In this document: positions 35,482 through 44,005 of the stretch, piece by piece
Position numbering within the stretch: the first letter of the stretch is position 1
Layout of the letters: each line of letters starts with the position of its first letter
Origin: Mucilaginibacter daejeonensis
GTDB taxonomy: Bacteria; Bacteroidota; Bacteroidia; Sphingobacteriales; Sphingobacteriaceae
Length of the DNA stretch: 64,000 nt
Assembly (NCBI RefSeq): GCF_020783335.1
Contig: NZ_CP086068.1
Location: 3,162,001 to 3,226,000, forward strand
Direction: 5' to 3'
Made by a program: the position numbers and the translations under genes
The notes under the pieces: model-generated
Told to the model about the DNA's origin: nothing
The model's database searches: none
The model's input: only the letters and a program-made list of their open reading frames with translations

Positions 35482-37623
35482 CTATTCGCTCTTTGGAGCG
35501 GCTGGTCTTTCCGGTTTTGGGATCAAAGCTTTTCTTGAAAGCTTCAATTTACCTTGCTTGTCAATATCTAACAGCTTCACACGAACGATCTCACCGATCT
35601 CGAAAACGCCATCCATAGCCTCTAAGCGGCGGTGGTCGATCTCAGAGATGTGCAGCAAGCCATCCTTACCTGGCATGATCTCGATAAAGGCGCCAAAAGG
35701 CATGATCGAGCGTACTTTGCCTTCGTAGATCTCGCCTACTTCAGGTTTTGAAGCGATGGCGCGGATACGGCTAACAGCGGCGTCGATAGATTCTTTGTTG
35801 TCGCCAAATACCTGTACCACACCTACGTTGTCGATCTCTTCGATGTTGATGTTGGCACCGGTCTCACGTTGCATTTCCTGAATGATCTTACCACCTGGGC
35901 CGATCACCGCACCGATGAACTCTTTATCGATCTTCAGGGTCACGATACGTGGAGCGAATGGTTTGTAATCTTCACGAGGAGCAGCAATGGTCTTAGCCAT
36001 TTCGCCAAGGATGTGCAAACGGCCTTCTTTTGCCTGATCAAGTGCTTTGCTCAATACTTCGTATGATAAGCCATTGATCTTAAGGTCCATCTGGCAAGCT
36101 ACGATACCATTTTTGGTACCGGTAACTTTAAAGTCCATATCGCCCAGGTGATCCTCATCGCCCAAAATGTCAGAAAGGATAGCGTATTTAGTACCCTCTT
36201 CATTAGTGATCAGACCCATAGCGATACCTGATACTGGCTCTTTGATCTTCACACCGGCATCCATCAAAGCCAATGTACCGGCGCAAACCGTAGCCATTGA
36301 TGATGAACCGTTAGACTCCAGAATGTCAGATACTACACGGATAGTGTAAGGGTTCTCATCATCTGGTGGCAATACTTGTTTCAATGAACGCATGGCCAGG
36401 TTACCGTGACCGATCTCGCGACGGCCGGCACCACGGTTAGGGCGAACCTCACCGGTAGAGAAACCTGGGAAATTGTAGTGCAACAGGAACTTGTTGTAAC
36501 CGTTGATGAAAGCGCCATCGATCATTTGCTCATCATCTTTACCACCTAAGGTAACGCTGGTGAGTGATTGGGTCTCGCCACGGGTAAATACTGCTGAACC
36601 GTGAGCGGCCGGCAAGTAGTTTATCTCGCTCCAGATCGGGCGGATCTGGGTAGTGGTACGGCCATCTAAACGTTTACCTTCGTCTAACACGAGGTTACGG
36701 ATCGCATCGTACTCTACATCATGGTAGTATTTTTTAGCAAGCGACTTGGTGATGTCGTCGATCTCGCCCAAGGTAACGATGTAATTATCACGTACCTCTT
36801 TGAATTTAGCAGCACGCTCGTCCTTCGCTGATGCAGAAGAAGCGATAGCATATACCTGATCATAAGTAGCAGCATATATAGCTTTTTTAAGCTCCTCGTT
36901 GCTGTGCTCATGGTTGTAAGTACGTTTTTCGGTCTTACCTACTTCAACCGTCAGCTCACGCTGAGCAGCACACTGAAGTTTGATGGCGTCGTGAGCAAAT
37001 TTGATCGCCTCTACCAACTCAGCTTCCTGGATCTCTTTCGATTCACCTTCCACCATGTTGATATCGTTCTCTGAACCGGCCACGATGAACTCTAAGGTAG
37101 CGTTAGCTAACTGGCTCAGTTTAGGGTTGATCACTAACTGACCATCGATCTTGGCCACGCGAACTTCTGAGATCGGGCCGTTAAAAGGGATATCAGATAC
37201 TGATAAAGCTGCCGAAGCGGCCAAACCGGCCAGTGCATCAGGCATGATATCTTTATCGGCCGATATCAATGAGATCATCACTTGTGTATCGGCATGATAA
37301 TCTTCAGGGAACAACGGACGCAAAGCACGATCGACCAAACGCGAGATCAATACCTCGTAGTCTGACAAACGGGCCTCACGGCGTAAAAAGCCACCAGGGA
37401 TACGACCTGTAGCTGCGTATTTTTCTTGATAATCTACTGATAAGGGCAAAAAGTCAACACCCTCTTTAGCCTCTTTCGATGATACCACAGTAGCCAGTAA
37501 CATGGTGTCGCCCATTTTTACCACTACCGAACCATCGGCCTGTTTGGCCAGTTTGCCGGTCTCGATCTCGATGGTGCGGCCATCTCCAAGATCGATCACT
37601 TTTTTTATTGCATTGTAACTCAT
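35482..37623 (-). CDS. pnp: Polyribonucleotide nucleotidyltransferase (PNPase)
   Basis: Phosphorolytic 3'-5' exoribonuclease of RNA decay. The 713 residues show two RNase PH domains (about 10-145 and 320-550, with [20 protein letters not shown] in the first and [14 protein letters not shown] in the second), a KH domain ([16 protein letters not shown], about 570-630) and an S1 domain ([20 protein letters not shown], about 635-705). ATG 37623 ([11 protein letters not shown]) matches family N-termini; a longer frame to 37662 adds 13 unconserved residues. It lies downstream of rpsO on the same strand as in many bacteria, but a terminator between them makes the link only partial. Confidence 0.97.
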   Translation of the reverse strand: MSYNAIKKVIDLGDGRTIEIETGKLAKQADGSVVVKMGDTMLLATVVSSKEAKEGVDFLPLSVDYQEKYAATGRIPGGFLRREARLSDYEVLISRLVDRALRPLFPEDYHADTQVMISLISADKDIMPDALAGLAASAALSVSDIPFNGPISEVRVAKIDGQLVINPKLSQLANATLEFIVAGSENDINMVEGESKEIQEAELVEAIKFAHDAIKLQCAAQRELTVEVGKTEKRTYNHEHSNEELKKAIYAATYDQVYAIASSASAKDERAAKFKEVRDNYIVTLGEIDDITKSLAKKYYHDVEYDAIRNLVLDEGKRLDGRTTTQIRPIWSEINYLPAAHGSAVFTRGETQSLTSVTLGGKDDEQMIDGAFINGYNKFLLHYNFPGFSTGEVRPNRGAGRREIGHGNLAMRSLKQVLPPDDENPYTIRVVSDILESNGSSSMATVCAGTLALMDAGVKIKEPVSGIAMGLITNEEGTKYAILSDILGDEDHLGDMDFKVTGTKNGIVACQMDLKINGLSYEVLSKALDQAKEGRLHILGEMAKTIAAPREDYKPFAPRIVTLKIDKEFIGAVIGPGGKIIQEMQRETGANINIEEIDNVGVVQVFGDNKESIDAAVSRIRAIASKPEVGEIYEGKVRSIMPFGAFIEIMPGKDGLLHISEIDHRRLEAMDGVFEIGEIVRVKLLDIDKQGKLKLSRKALIPKPERPAAPKSE

Positions 37624-37695
37624 GTTGTTTATCTGGTGTGCTTTTCGTCTTTTGGAGCACACCGCTTTTTTATTGTTAATTTTATTTCAAAAGTA

Positions 37696-37727
37696 AAAAA
37701 GCCGCCCGATAATGGGGCAGCTTTTTC
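37696..37727 (-). terminator. Terminator/attenuator between rpsO and pnp
   Basis: AAAAGC-GCCC pairs with GGGC-GCTTTTT with a single C/A mismatch and a short loop, A-run on the left giving T-run on the minus strand. It would end or reduce rpsO transcripts before pnp. Confidence 0.75.
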
Positions 37728-37743
37728 GTAAAGACCGGCAAAT

Positions 37744-38022
37744 TTATTTGATGATATCTCTCAGCTCTAAAGCCTTGATGATAGCACGGTATCTTTGAAT
37801 GTCTTTTTTGTACAGGTAAGCCAATAAAGCACGACGTTTACCTACCAATTTCTGAAGAGATAATTGAGTAGCGAAGTCTTTTTTGTTCTTTTTAAGGTGA
37901 CCGGTAAGGTGAGCGATACGTTTAGTGAATAATGCTACCTGGCCTTCGGCCGAACCTGTGTTGGTAGCTGCGCCACCGTGTGCTGTGAAGATCTCTTGCT
38001 TCCACTCAGAACTTAAATACAT
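37744..38022 (-). CDS. rpsO: 30S ribosomal protein S15
   Basis: A 92-residue primary-binding protein of the small subunit that binds the 16S rRNA central domain. Family motifs are DTGSAEGQ-like (here NTGSAEGQVALFTKRIAHLT), HLKKNKKDFATQLSLQKLVG and KRRALLAYLYKKD. Slightly longer N-terminus than the 89 residues of E. coli, as in other Bacteroidota. A complete promoter lies upstream (38068-38098), and the hairpin at 37696-37727 separates it from pnp. Confidence 0.97.
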   Translation of the reverse strand: MYLSSEWKQEIFTAHGGAATNTGSAEGQVALFTKRIAHLTGHLKKNKKDFATQLSLQKLVGKRRALLAYLYKKDIQRYRAIIKALELRDIIK

Positions 38023-38067
38023 TACTTGAATAATATTAAAGCGTAAATAACTTTGTTAATTGAGCCG

Positions 38068-38098
38068 CAAAGGTAGCAATAATAAAACGTTGATACAA
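38068..38098 (-). promoter_or_regulatory. Promoter of rpsO
   Basis: On the minus strand: TTG (38098-38096), 20-base spacer, TACCTTTG (38075-38068), an exact two-part Bacteroidota promoter. It gives a leader of about 40 bases before the rpsO ATG. The leader could hold S15 autoregulation, but no structure was resolved. Confidence 0.75.
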
Positions 38099-38111
38099 CT
38101 TCTTTTATAAG

Positions 38112-39071
38112 TTACATCAGATAGTCATCAGCTTTCCCGTAAGCCTCTAACTGCCGTATACCGGTACTTGATATGTGCTCGAACTCACGATCGCAAAAGA
38201 TCGATACTATACGAAGCGAGTTACCACTAAGATCTTGCAAATAACGATATTGGTTGAGTTCGTACTGCAGATCTGTGCTGTTGCGCAACCCTCTGATCAC
38301 GGTCACGGGGTATTCAAGTGTGTTCACGTGATCAGTAAGTAAACCATCATAAGTTACTACCTGCCTTAACTCAAGTGCCTTGGGAAGTTCATAGGTAGAA
38401 GCAGCCTTTTCCCTATTGATGCCGCGGGCAATGATCACTTTATCAAATATCTGTTCCGCCTTTTGCAATATGTTGTAATGCCCTTTATGGAACGGGTTGA
38501 AGCTACCGGGATATAAAGCTATTTGCGGTTGTCGCGTTTGAACATAGGTGATCAATGAATCTAAATGTGGATTATCGACCTCCCGGCTCAACTGCCGTAG
38601 TACTTCGATGCGTTTTGCCTGGTAAACGCTGTGATCAACAAATTGGAACTCTTTAAATATCTGGTGCTCATAGGTGATCAGTTGGTCAAGTGGCTGCTCA
38701 AGTATATTTAGGTCAAATCGGCAAAAGACCGCCGAAAGTTCATTCTGAGGTTGATGCGTCTTGGTATCTAAAATAAGTTGAGTTACCTCTTGCTTCAGGG
38801 TCGTATCAGCTTCATAGTGATCGTCGAAGTATCTGGCCGAATCCTCTTCATTAGTGGCTGAACGCGGATCATAAATAACATCATGATAGACCGCTGCTAA
38901 CATCAGCACCTTATTACCCGCGTGATCGCTATTGCGGATCTGCAACAACAGGTCGGCCAGATGGTCAAGTGTGTGATAGAACCGGTGCGGCTCTTGATAG
39001 CGCTGCAATACTTCGTCGGGCACCTCCACCGTAGGCTTTAACAGTGCGTGAATATCGGCTATGGTGTTCAT
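38112..39071 (-). CDS. Fusion of HD-superfamily phosphohydrolase and CoaD-like nucleotidyltransferase
   Basis: A 319-residue two-domain protein. Residues about 10-175 resemble the COG4339 predicted HD phosphohydrolases: EPHRFYHTLDHL (His29, His33), the HD pair in AAVYHDVIYDP (63-64) and NEEDSA. Residues about 184-319 resemble phosphopantetheine adenylyltransferase: ALYPGSFNPFHKGHYNIL (HxGH-type site 195-198), VIRGLRNSTDLQYEL (258-272) and HISSTGIRQL. CoaD makes dephospho-CoA from phosphopantetheine and ATP. The typical CoaD C-terminal helix is missing and the THNGH-type motif is FHKGH, so substrate may differ. Start ATG 39071, with ATG 39080 as alternative; a longer frame to 39368 would overlap the divergent thioesterase gene. 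Whether this is the only CoaD of the genome is unknown. Confidence 0.88.
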   Translation of the reverse strand: MNTIADIHALLKPTVEVPDEVLQRYQEPHRFYHTLDHLADLLLQIRNSDHAGNKVLMLAAVYHDVIYDPRSATNEEDSARYFDDHYEADTTLKQEVTQLILDTKTHQPQNELSAVFCRFDLNILEQPLDQLITYEHQIFKEFQFVDHSVYQAKRIEVLRQLSREVDNPHLDSLITYVQTRQPQIALYPGSFNPFHKGHYNILQKAEQIFDKVIIARGINREKAASTYELPKALELRQVVTYDGLLTDHVNTLEYPVTVIRGLRNSTDLQYELNQYRYLQDLSGNSLRIVSIFCDREFEHISSTGIRQLEAYGKADDYLM

Positions 39072-39167
39072 GACGATCATTTTTTGAAGCGGCCCATAAT
39101 TAAATAGAGGCCGGGTAAACTTATAAAACTTTGGATACTTTATATTAAGTAATCGCACCTTTGGCTT

Positions 39168-39587
39168 ATGGATACCCCCCGATACAGCACCTTCGAGACC
39201 GAACACCGAGTACGTCCCGATGATATAGACATGTTCAGGCATGTACATAACAGCAAGTATTTTGATTATGTGCTGGCTGCCCGCTACGAACAAATGGATA
39301 CCTGCTATGGCATGGCCATGGAGAAATTCATGGAAAGAGGCTTTGGCTGGGTGGTACGTACCGCCCATGTTGATTATAAGCGAGCCCTCACCATGGGCGA
39401 CTACTTTACCGTGCGCACCGGTATCGAAACTATCAATGACAAAGGATGCCGCGTGGCATTCACCATTACCAACAAAGCCACCAAAAAGATCTGTTGCGAT
39501 GGCTGGTTCGATTACACCATGATCGATATGGCCACCGGCCGGGGCGTCAAGATCCCGCTAGATATCATCGAGCATTACACCATATGA
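39168..39587 (+). CDS. Acyl-CoA thioesterase, YbgC/FadM (4HBT) type
   Basis: A 139-residue hot-dog-fold thioesterase that hydrolyses acyl-CoA. The catalytic-region motif is DIDMFRHVHNSKYFDYV (about 19-35), with a conserved AHVDYKRALTMGD strand later. Cytoplasmic, substrate unknown. Divergent from the HD/CoaD-like fusion with about 90 bases between starts. CACCTTTG (7 of 8 of the -7 box) lies about 6 bases before the ATG. No link to CoA synthesis is proven, though both divergent genes touch CoA chemistry. Confidence 0.9.
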   Translation: MDTPRYSTFETEHRVRPDDIDMFRHVHNSKYFDYVLAARYEQMDTCYGMAMEKFMERGFGWVVRTAHVDYKRALTMGDYFTVRTGIETINDKGCRVAFTITNKATKKICCDGWFDYTMIDMATGRGVKIPLDIIEHYTI

Positions 39588-39686
39588 CCCATCAGGCATG
39601 ACGTGCCTTTTGACAGGATGTGGTGAGTATATTGTTCGGCTTGCGTCAAAAAAAAAAGCCCCCCTGCCTTAACTTAGAATTTAAAT

Positions 39687-39694
39687 TAACTTTG
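39687..39694 (+). promoter_or_regulatory. -7 promoter box of the sugar epimerase gene
   Basis: TAACTTTG, an exact TAnnTTTG box, about 33-39 bases before the candidate start codons. It lies inside a longer in-frame reading frame starting at 39620, which is therefore rejected. Confidence 0.55.
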
Positions 39695-39733
39695 CTGCCC
39701 CGTTGGTCGCGAGCGCGCCGGCGGACCATGCAT

Positions 39734-40786
39734 ATGAAGATCTTAGTTACCGGAACGGCCGGGTTCATTGGCTTTTTTGTGGCGCAGCAACTGGCTCAAA
39801 AGGGTTTTGATATAGTTGGGGTTGACAACATCAACACCTATTATGATACTGCGCTCAAACACGGCCGCCTTAAAGCCTCGGGCATCGATGTGGTCTCCCT
39901 GCAAGACAATGTTCCGGTCAGCAGTAGCCTCTACCCTAACTATCGCTTTATTAAGCTCGACATAGCCGATCGCACACAGACCGAACAGCTATTTGCCGAG
40001 TACCGCTTTGATGTGGTTTGTCACCTGGCCGCACAGGCCGGCGTACGCTACTCGATCACCAACCCGCATGATTACGCCTTGAGTAACCTATCAGGTTTTC
40101 TGAATATACTGGAAGGCTGCCGCAGTATACAAGTTAAGCATTTGGTGTACGCCAGCAGTTCCAGCGTTTATGGCCTCAACAGCAACACCCCATTCTCGGT
40201 ACATCAAGGTGCAGCACACCCGGTGAGTTTGTATGCCGCCAGCAAGAAGAGTAACGAGATGATGGCGCACAGCTACAGTCATTTATACAATATCCCTACC
40301 ACCGGGCTACGCTTTTTTACGGTGTATGGCCCATGGGGTCGTCCCGATATGGCTTACTTTAAATTTGCTGATGCCATCATTAAAGGCGAGCCTATAGATG
40401 TATATAATAACGGTGAGATGCAGCGCGATTTCACCTATGTGGATGACATAGTTGAAGGTGTACTGCGCGTACTTGATCGCCCGGCAAAGCCCGACCCTGA
40501 CTGGGACAGCCAACACCCTGACCCGGCCACCTCAAGCGCTCCATACCGGCTGTACAATATCGGTAACTCCTCTCCTGTTAAACTGATGAACTTCATTACC
40601 GCTTTAGAGAACGCTATTGGCAAAAAGGCGGTGATCAATATGCTGCCTATGCAGGCCGGCGATGTATTGAGCACCGATGCTGATGTAAGTGACCTGGAGC
40701 GTGACCTCAATTACCACCCAAGCACAGATGTTCAAACCGGTATCGACCGTTTTGTGGCGTGGTTCAAAGAGTTCTACCAGGTTTAA
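39734..40786 (+). CDS. NAD-dependent sugar-nucleotide epimerase (UDP-glucuronate 4-epimerase-like)
   Basis: A 350-residue extended SDR. NAD site GTAGFIGFFVAQQL (residues 7-20), catalytic YxxxK in VSLYAASKKSNE, the Ser in YASSSSVYG, and the substrate motif RFFTVYGPWGRPDMAYFKF typical of UDP-glucuronate 4-epimerases (MUM4/GAE type). It would convert UDP-glucuronate to UDP-galacturonate for surface polysaccharide. Start ATG 39734 (alternative 39728). The promoter box at 39687-39694 excludes earlier starts. No other glycan genes are adjacent. Confidence 0.92.
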   Translation: MKILVTGTAGFIGFFVAQQLAQKGFDIVGVDNINTYYDTALKHGRLKASGIDVVSLQDNVPVSSSLYPNYRFIKLDIADRTQTEQLFAEYRFDVVCHLAAQAGVRYSITNPHDYALSNLSGFLNILEGCRSIQVKHLVYASSSSVYGLNSNTPFSVHQGAAHPVSLYAASKKSNEMMAHSYSHLYNIPTTGLRFFTVYGPWGRPDMAYFKFADAIIKGEPIDVYNNGEMQRDFTYVDDIVEGVLRVLDRPAKPDPDWDSQHPDPATSSAPYRLYNIGNSSPVKLMNFITALENAIGKKAVINMLPMQAGDVLSTDADVSDLERDLNYHPSTDVQTGIDRFVAWFKEFYQV

Positions 40787-40863
40787 CACCATCAACTTCG
40801 GAACATTCGTACCCATGATGCGGTAAATTGAGCAAAAAGATCTACCTTAATGGTCCTGATCTT

Positions 40864-41826
40864 ATGCGCACCATCAACCTCCTTTTCATTGGCGCCCTGC
40901 TACTATGTGGCGGCGTGTTCGGCGGCATAGCCGCGCTATCCCCCAAAGAACGCTTTGTGACCAGCGATATCGACCATTTTTGGCAAGCGGTTGACAGTCT
41001 GCACAGCGCGAGAACCAAAGAAGATAGCATTCAGCTCATCAAGTCATTGTACATTGACCGTATGAGCTCAGAAGGCAAGACATTTCTAATGATCAGAGGA
41101 TACACCGCTCCCGAATACATAAGGGCGTTGCAAAAATATCCGCGGTATTACCGTGCGTTACGCACCAAGACAGACCGCATTACCGAGTACCGGACAATGC
41201 TCGACAGCACCTTTGCCCTGTTCAGCCGGAAGATATCAGGTTACAAGCCACCCCGCATCTGTTTTGCCATAGGCTGTTTTAGAGGAGGCGGCACCACCCG
41301 CAAGGACCTTATCCTGATGGGTGCCGAGATAGCGCTTTGTGATTCCCTGACCGACGTATCCGAATTTAAAGGCAACCTGCACGATGCATTGGACAAAGGC
41401 ATTGACCTGCAAGAGCTGGTGGCACACGAAAGCATCCATTGCCAGCAACACCACGCCCGTAACCGCAGCTTGTTATCGGTAACGCTGCAAGAGGGAGCGG
41501 CCAACTTTTTATCGGCCAAGGTGCTTGAACGCGACTTAACAAAAGAGATAAGCCCATATGAACGCGAGAACGAATGCCAATTATGGAACGAGTTCAAACC
41601 TGCGGCCAACGGCGATGACCTTTCCCAATGGTTATTCAATACTGGTTCTGTAAAGAACCGCCCACCCGACCTGGGTTACTTTATTGGCATGCGCATTTGC
41701 GAGGCCTACTATAACCGTACCGTCGACAAGCAGGAAGCGATCAAAAACCTGCTGGACCGAAGTGAATACCTTAAAGTGATGGAACAAAGCGGCTATAATG
41801 GTAATTGCACCGATGCTGCTAATTGA
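40864..41826 (+). CDS. Predicted membrane-anchored zinc peptidase-like protein (HExxH)
   Basis: A 320-residue protein with an N-terminal hydrophobic anchor or signal (INLLFIGALLLCGGVFGG). The motif HESIH in ELVAHESIHCQQHH (about residues 195-199) is an HExxH zinc site, and a downstream Glu in LQEGAANFLSAKV could be the third ligand, as in gluzincins and DUF2268-type proteins. It may be an exported peptidase; substrate unknown. ATG 40864 was chosen over a TTG at 40828 because it begins the signal sequence. No clear promoter box; it follows the epimerase gene by 77 bases. Confidence 0.78.
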   Translation: MRTINLLFIGALLLCGGVFGGIAALSPKERFVTSDIDHFWQAVDSLHSARTKEDSIQLIKSLYIDRMSSEGKTFLMIRGYTAPEYIRALQKYPRYYRALRTKTDRITEYRTMLDSTFALFSRKISGYKPPRICFAIGCFRGGGTTRKDLILMGAEIALCDSLTDVSEFKGNLHDALDKGIDLQELVAHESIHCQQHHARNRSLLSVTLQEGAANFLSAKVLERDLTKEISPYERENECQLWNEFKPAANGDDLSQWLFNTGSVKNRPPDLGYFIGMRICEAYYNRTVDKQEAIKNLLDRSEYLKVMEQSGYNGNCTDAAN

Positions 41827-41957
41827 CACCTGTCCTTTATCATGTTAAGAGATCGCGACGCGACCTCTACAACCTCTGAGTGTGACATAGACTAAACGGT
41901 GAAGCAAACCGCAATGTAAATTATAGGTTATATTTTTATATCTAAAATTAAATACCT

Positions 41958-42767
41958 ATGAAAAGCACCATCATTTTTATCCACGGCATGTTCCAAAATG
42001 CCAAAAGCTGGGACCAGTGGGTAGCCCATTTCAGCGCGAAGGGATATAATTGTATAGCCGAGTCGTGGCCGTTACATGAGGGCGAGCCGGCCGATCTGCG
42101 GGCCAACGTACCAGCCGGACTAGGCGAACTGCGCCTGGCCACCGTGATCGACAAGTATCGGCAATTAGCGGCCGCTCAAACCGAGAAGCCTATACTGATC
42201 GGCCACTCAGTAGGCGGACTCATCGTGCAAGTATTGGTGAACGAGGGCTTGGCCAAGTTAGGTGTACCCATCAGTTCGGTAGCGCCAAACGCCATGATCG
42301 CATTCGACTGGGGTTTTGTGAAGAACAGCGCCCTGATCACCAACCCATTTAAAGGCGACGACCCATTCATTATGGATGTGGAAAGCTTCCAGGCATCATT
42401 CACCAACACCATGACGCCTGACCAAACTCAGGAAGCCTGGGAACGCACTGCCACTAACGACAGCCGTAACGTACTGCGCGACTGCCTGGGCGAGGATGGC
42501 AAGGTGGATGTTGACCTGCCACATGTACCGATGCTGTTCATAGCCGGCGAGGAAGACCGAATCATTCCGTACGAATTGAATGAAAAGAACGCCAAGGCGT
42601 ATAACGATGAATTAAGCAGCACTACTACCCGCACCTTTGGCGGCAAGGGCCATTTCATATGCGGCCAGCCCGGCTATGAGGAAGTGATCAGCGTGGTTGA
42701 TGAGTGGATACAGCAAAAAGAAGAAGCACCTGCTCAGCCTGTGGCATCGGCAGCCATCAGCCATTAA
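41958..42767 (+). CDS. Alpha/beta-hydrolase
   Basis: A 269-residue cytoplasmic alpha/beta-fold hydrolase. Oxyanion region FIHGMFQNAKSW (7-18), nucleophile elbow GHSVGG (Ser about 76), acid in AGEEDRIIP (about 197-199) and His in GKGHFICGQPG. The C-terminus is Ala/Pro-rich. It could be an esterase or lactonase; no specific substrate is suggested. A near-consensus box TATTTTTA (41931-41938) precedes it and a terminator follows at 42787-42833, so it is a single-gene transcript. Confidence 0.9.
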   Translation: MKSTIIFIHGMFQNAKSWDQWVAHFSAKGYNCIAESWPLHEGEPADLRANVPAGLGELRLATVIDKYRQLAAAQTEKPILIGHSVGGLIVQVLVNEGLAKLGVPISSVAPNAMIAFDWGFVKNSALITNPFKGDDPFIMDVESFQASFTNTMTPDQTQEAWERTATNDSRNVLRDCLGEDGKVDVDLPHVPMLFIAGEEDRIIPYELNEKNAKAYNDELSSTTTRTFGGKGHFICGQPGYEEVISVVDEWIQQKEEAPAQPVASAAISH

Positions 42768-42786
42768 TAAGTTCGCATTATAATTT

Positions 42787-42833
42787 AACCCCGTACGCTT
42801 CGTTGAATGATAGAAGGTACGGGGTTATTTTTT
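42787..42833 (+). terminator. Terminator of the alpha/beta-hydrolase gene
   Basis: AACCCCGTAC (42787-42796) pairs with GTACGGGGTT (42817-42826) across a 20-base loop, followed by ATTTTTT. Confidence 0.8.
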
Positions 42834-42931
42834 GAAGTAATATTTTATTTGTAGAGATAAAATTTCAGATACTATCCTAATTGTTTTACCTTTATATGAT
42901 ATTCACTAAAAAATTATAAGCTAACGCAGGT

Positions 42932-43924
42932 ATGAAGAAAACGAGTTTCAGATGGTCGGACGAGAGCGAACCGCATAAGCACCGCACGAAGTTAATTATC
43001 AAAGATCATCCCGAACTAAGGCAGCTCATTGGTCGTAATCCTTACACCTTTTTAGTGATCACCTTGTGTGTAGGCGTACAGATCGCTGCCGCTTACTTGT
43101 TAAGAGATGCGGCCTGGTATTGGATCGCTTTGGCAGCATATGGTATCGGTGCCTTTGCCTGCCACACACTTTTTGTTTGTATACACGAGTGTGCGCATAA
43201 CCTCATCTTCAAGAACAAGACCGCCAATACCTGGGCCGGCATATTTGCCAACCTGCCTACCCTGATGCCAAGTTCGGTATCGTTCCAAAAATATCACCTG
43301 AAACACCACTCATACCAGGGTGTTGAAGCACTTGATGCTGATATGCCTTTCCGTTGGGAAGCTAAACTGATCAACAACTCTACCTTTGGTAAGGCCATGT
43401 GGTTATTGTTCTATCCTATATTTCAGGCGGCACGCCCTTTCCGTTTAAAAGAGATCAACCTTTTTGACGGCTGGACCGCTGTTAACTGGTTAGTTCAGTT
43501 AACCTTTACCGCTGCCGTGATCTACTTCTTCGGTTGGAAAGCGGTATTGTATTTAGTGCTAAGCTTCTTCTTCTCGGTAGGTTTGCACCCGCTGGGCGCC
43601 CGTTGGGTACAGGAGCACTTCTTGACCCATGGCGAGCAAGAGACCAAAAGCTATTATGGCCGTTTGAACTTCCCTAACCTGAACGTAGGTTACCATAACG
43701 AACACCATGACTTTCCTTCGGTGCCATGGAACAACCTGCCTAAAGTGAAAGCACTGGCCGGCCACCATTATGATGAGCTGGGTCACCACACCTCGTACAC
43801 CCGCCTATTATTCGAGTTCTTGTTCGACCGCGAGCTGTCGGTATTTTCCCGCACCGCACGCTCTAACCGTGGCGGCAAGATACAGGCTCCGAAAGCAAAA
43901 GAGGTCACCAACGTGGTAGCCTAA
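42932..43924 (+). CDS. Fatty-acid/sphingolipid desaturase, DEGS (delta-4 dihydroceramide desaturase)-like
   Basis: A 330-residue membrane di-iron desaturase. Three His boxes are complete: HECAH (85-89), HLKHH (122-126) and HNEHH (255-259), with membrane segments about 38-55, 62-84, 150-168 and 190-220. It resembles the eukaryotic sphingolipid delta-4 desaturase family beyond the His boxes: N-terminal FRW...EPHKHRTKLIIKDHPEL, FANLPTLMPSSVSFQKYH, FYPIFQAARPF, VGLHPLGARWVQEH and VGYHNEHHDFPSVPWNNLP. A role in desaturating long-chain bases or ceramides is inferred; an acyl-lipid desaturase is the alternative. Single-gene transcript: near box TACCTTTA at 42887-42894 and a terminator at the end. 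Confidence 0.88.
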   Translation: MKKTSFRWSDESEPHKHRTKLIIKDHPELRQLIGRNPYTFLVITLCVGVQIAAAYLLRDAAWYWIALAAYGIGAFACHTLFVCIHECAHNLIFKNKTANTWAGIFANLPTLMPSSVSFQKYHLKHHSYQGVEALDADMPFRWEAKLINNSTFGKAMWLLFYPIFQAARPFRLKEINLFDGWTAVNWLVQLTFTAAVIYFFGWKAVLYLVLSFFFSVGLHPLGARWVQEHFLTHGEQETKSYYGRLNFPNLNVGYHNEHHDFPSVPWNNLPKVKALAGHHYDELGHHTSYTRLLFEFLFDRELSVFSRTARSNRGGKIQAPKAKEVTNVVA

Positions 43925-43944
43925 CTAAAACGACTTTTATACGC

Positions 43945-43982
43945 AAAAAGCGGTCATTTAATACAAATGACCGCTTTTTTTA
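43945..43982. terminator. Bidirectional terminator after the desaturase
   Basis: AAAGCGGTCATTT pairs with AAATGACCGCTTT across a 5-base loop with A-run before and T-run after, between the desaturase and the convergent FrnE-type gene. Confidence 0.9.
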
Positions 43983-44005
43983 TATCTATCAGGTTAGCTT
44001 ATCGA

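Noticed and set aside
24103..39071. Possible defence or signalling island (HD domain, nucleotidyltransferase, beta-CASP nuclease, STAS)
   Set aside because: The genes are spread among housekeeping genes, on different transcripts, and have metabolic or RNA-decay relatives; no defence gene organisation is visible.
39072..39368. 96-residue N-terminal extension of the HD/CoaD-like fusion
   Set aside because: It would overlap the divergent thioesterase gene (39168-39587) and lacks any conserved sequence; starts at 39071 or 39080 fit the HD family.
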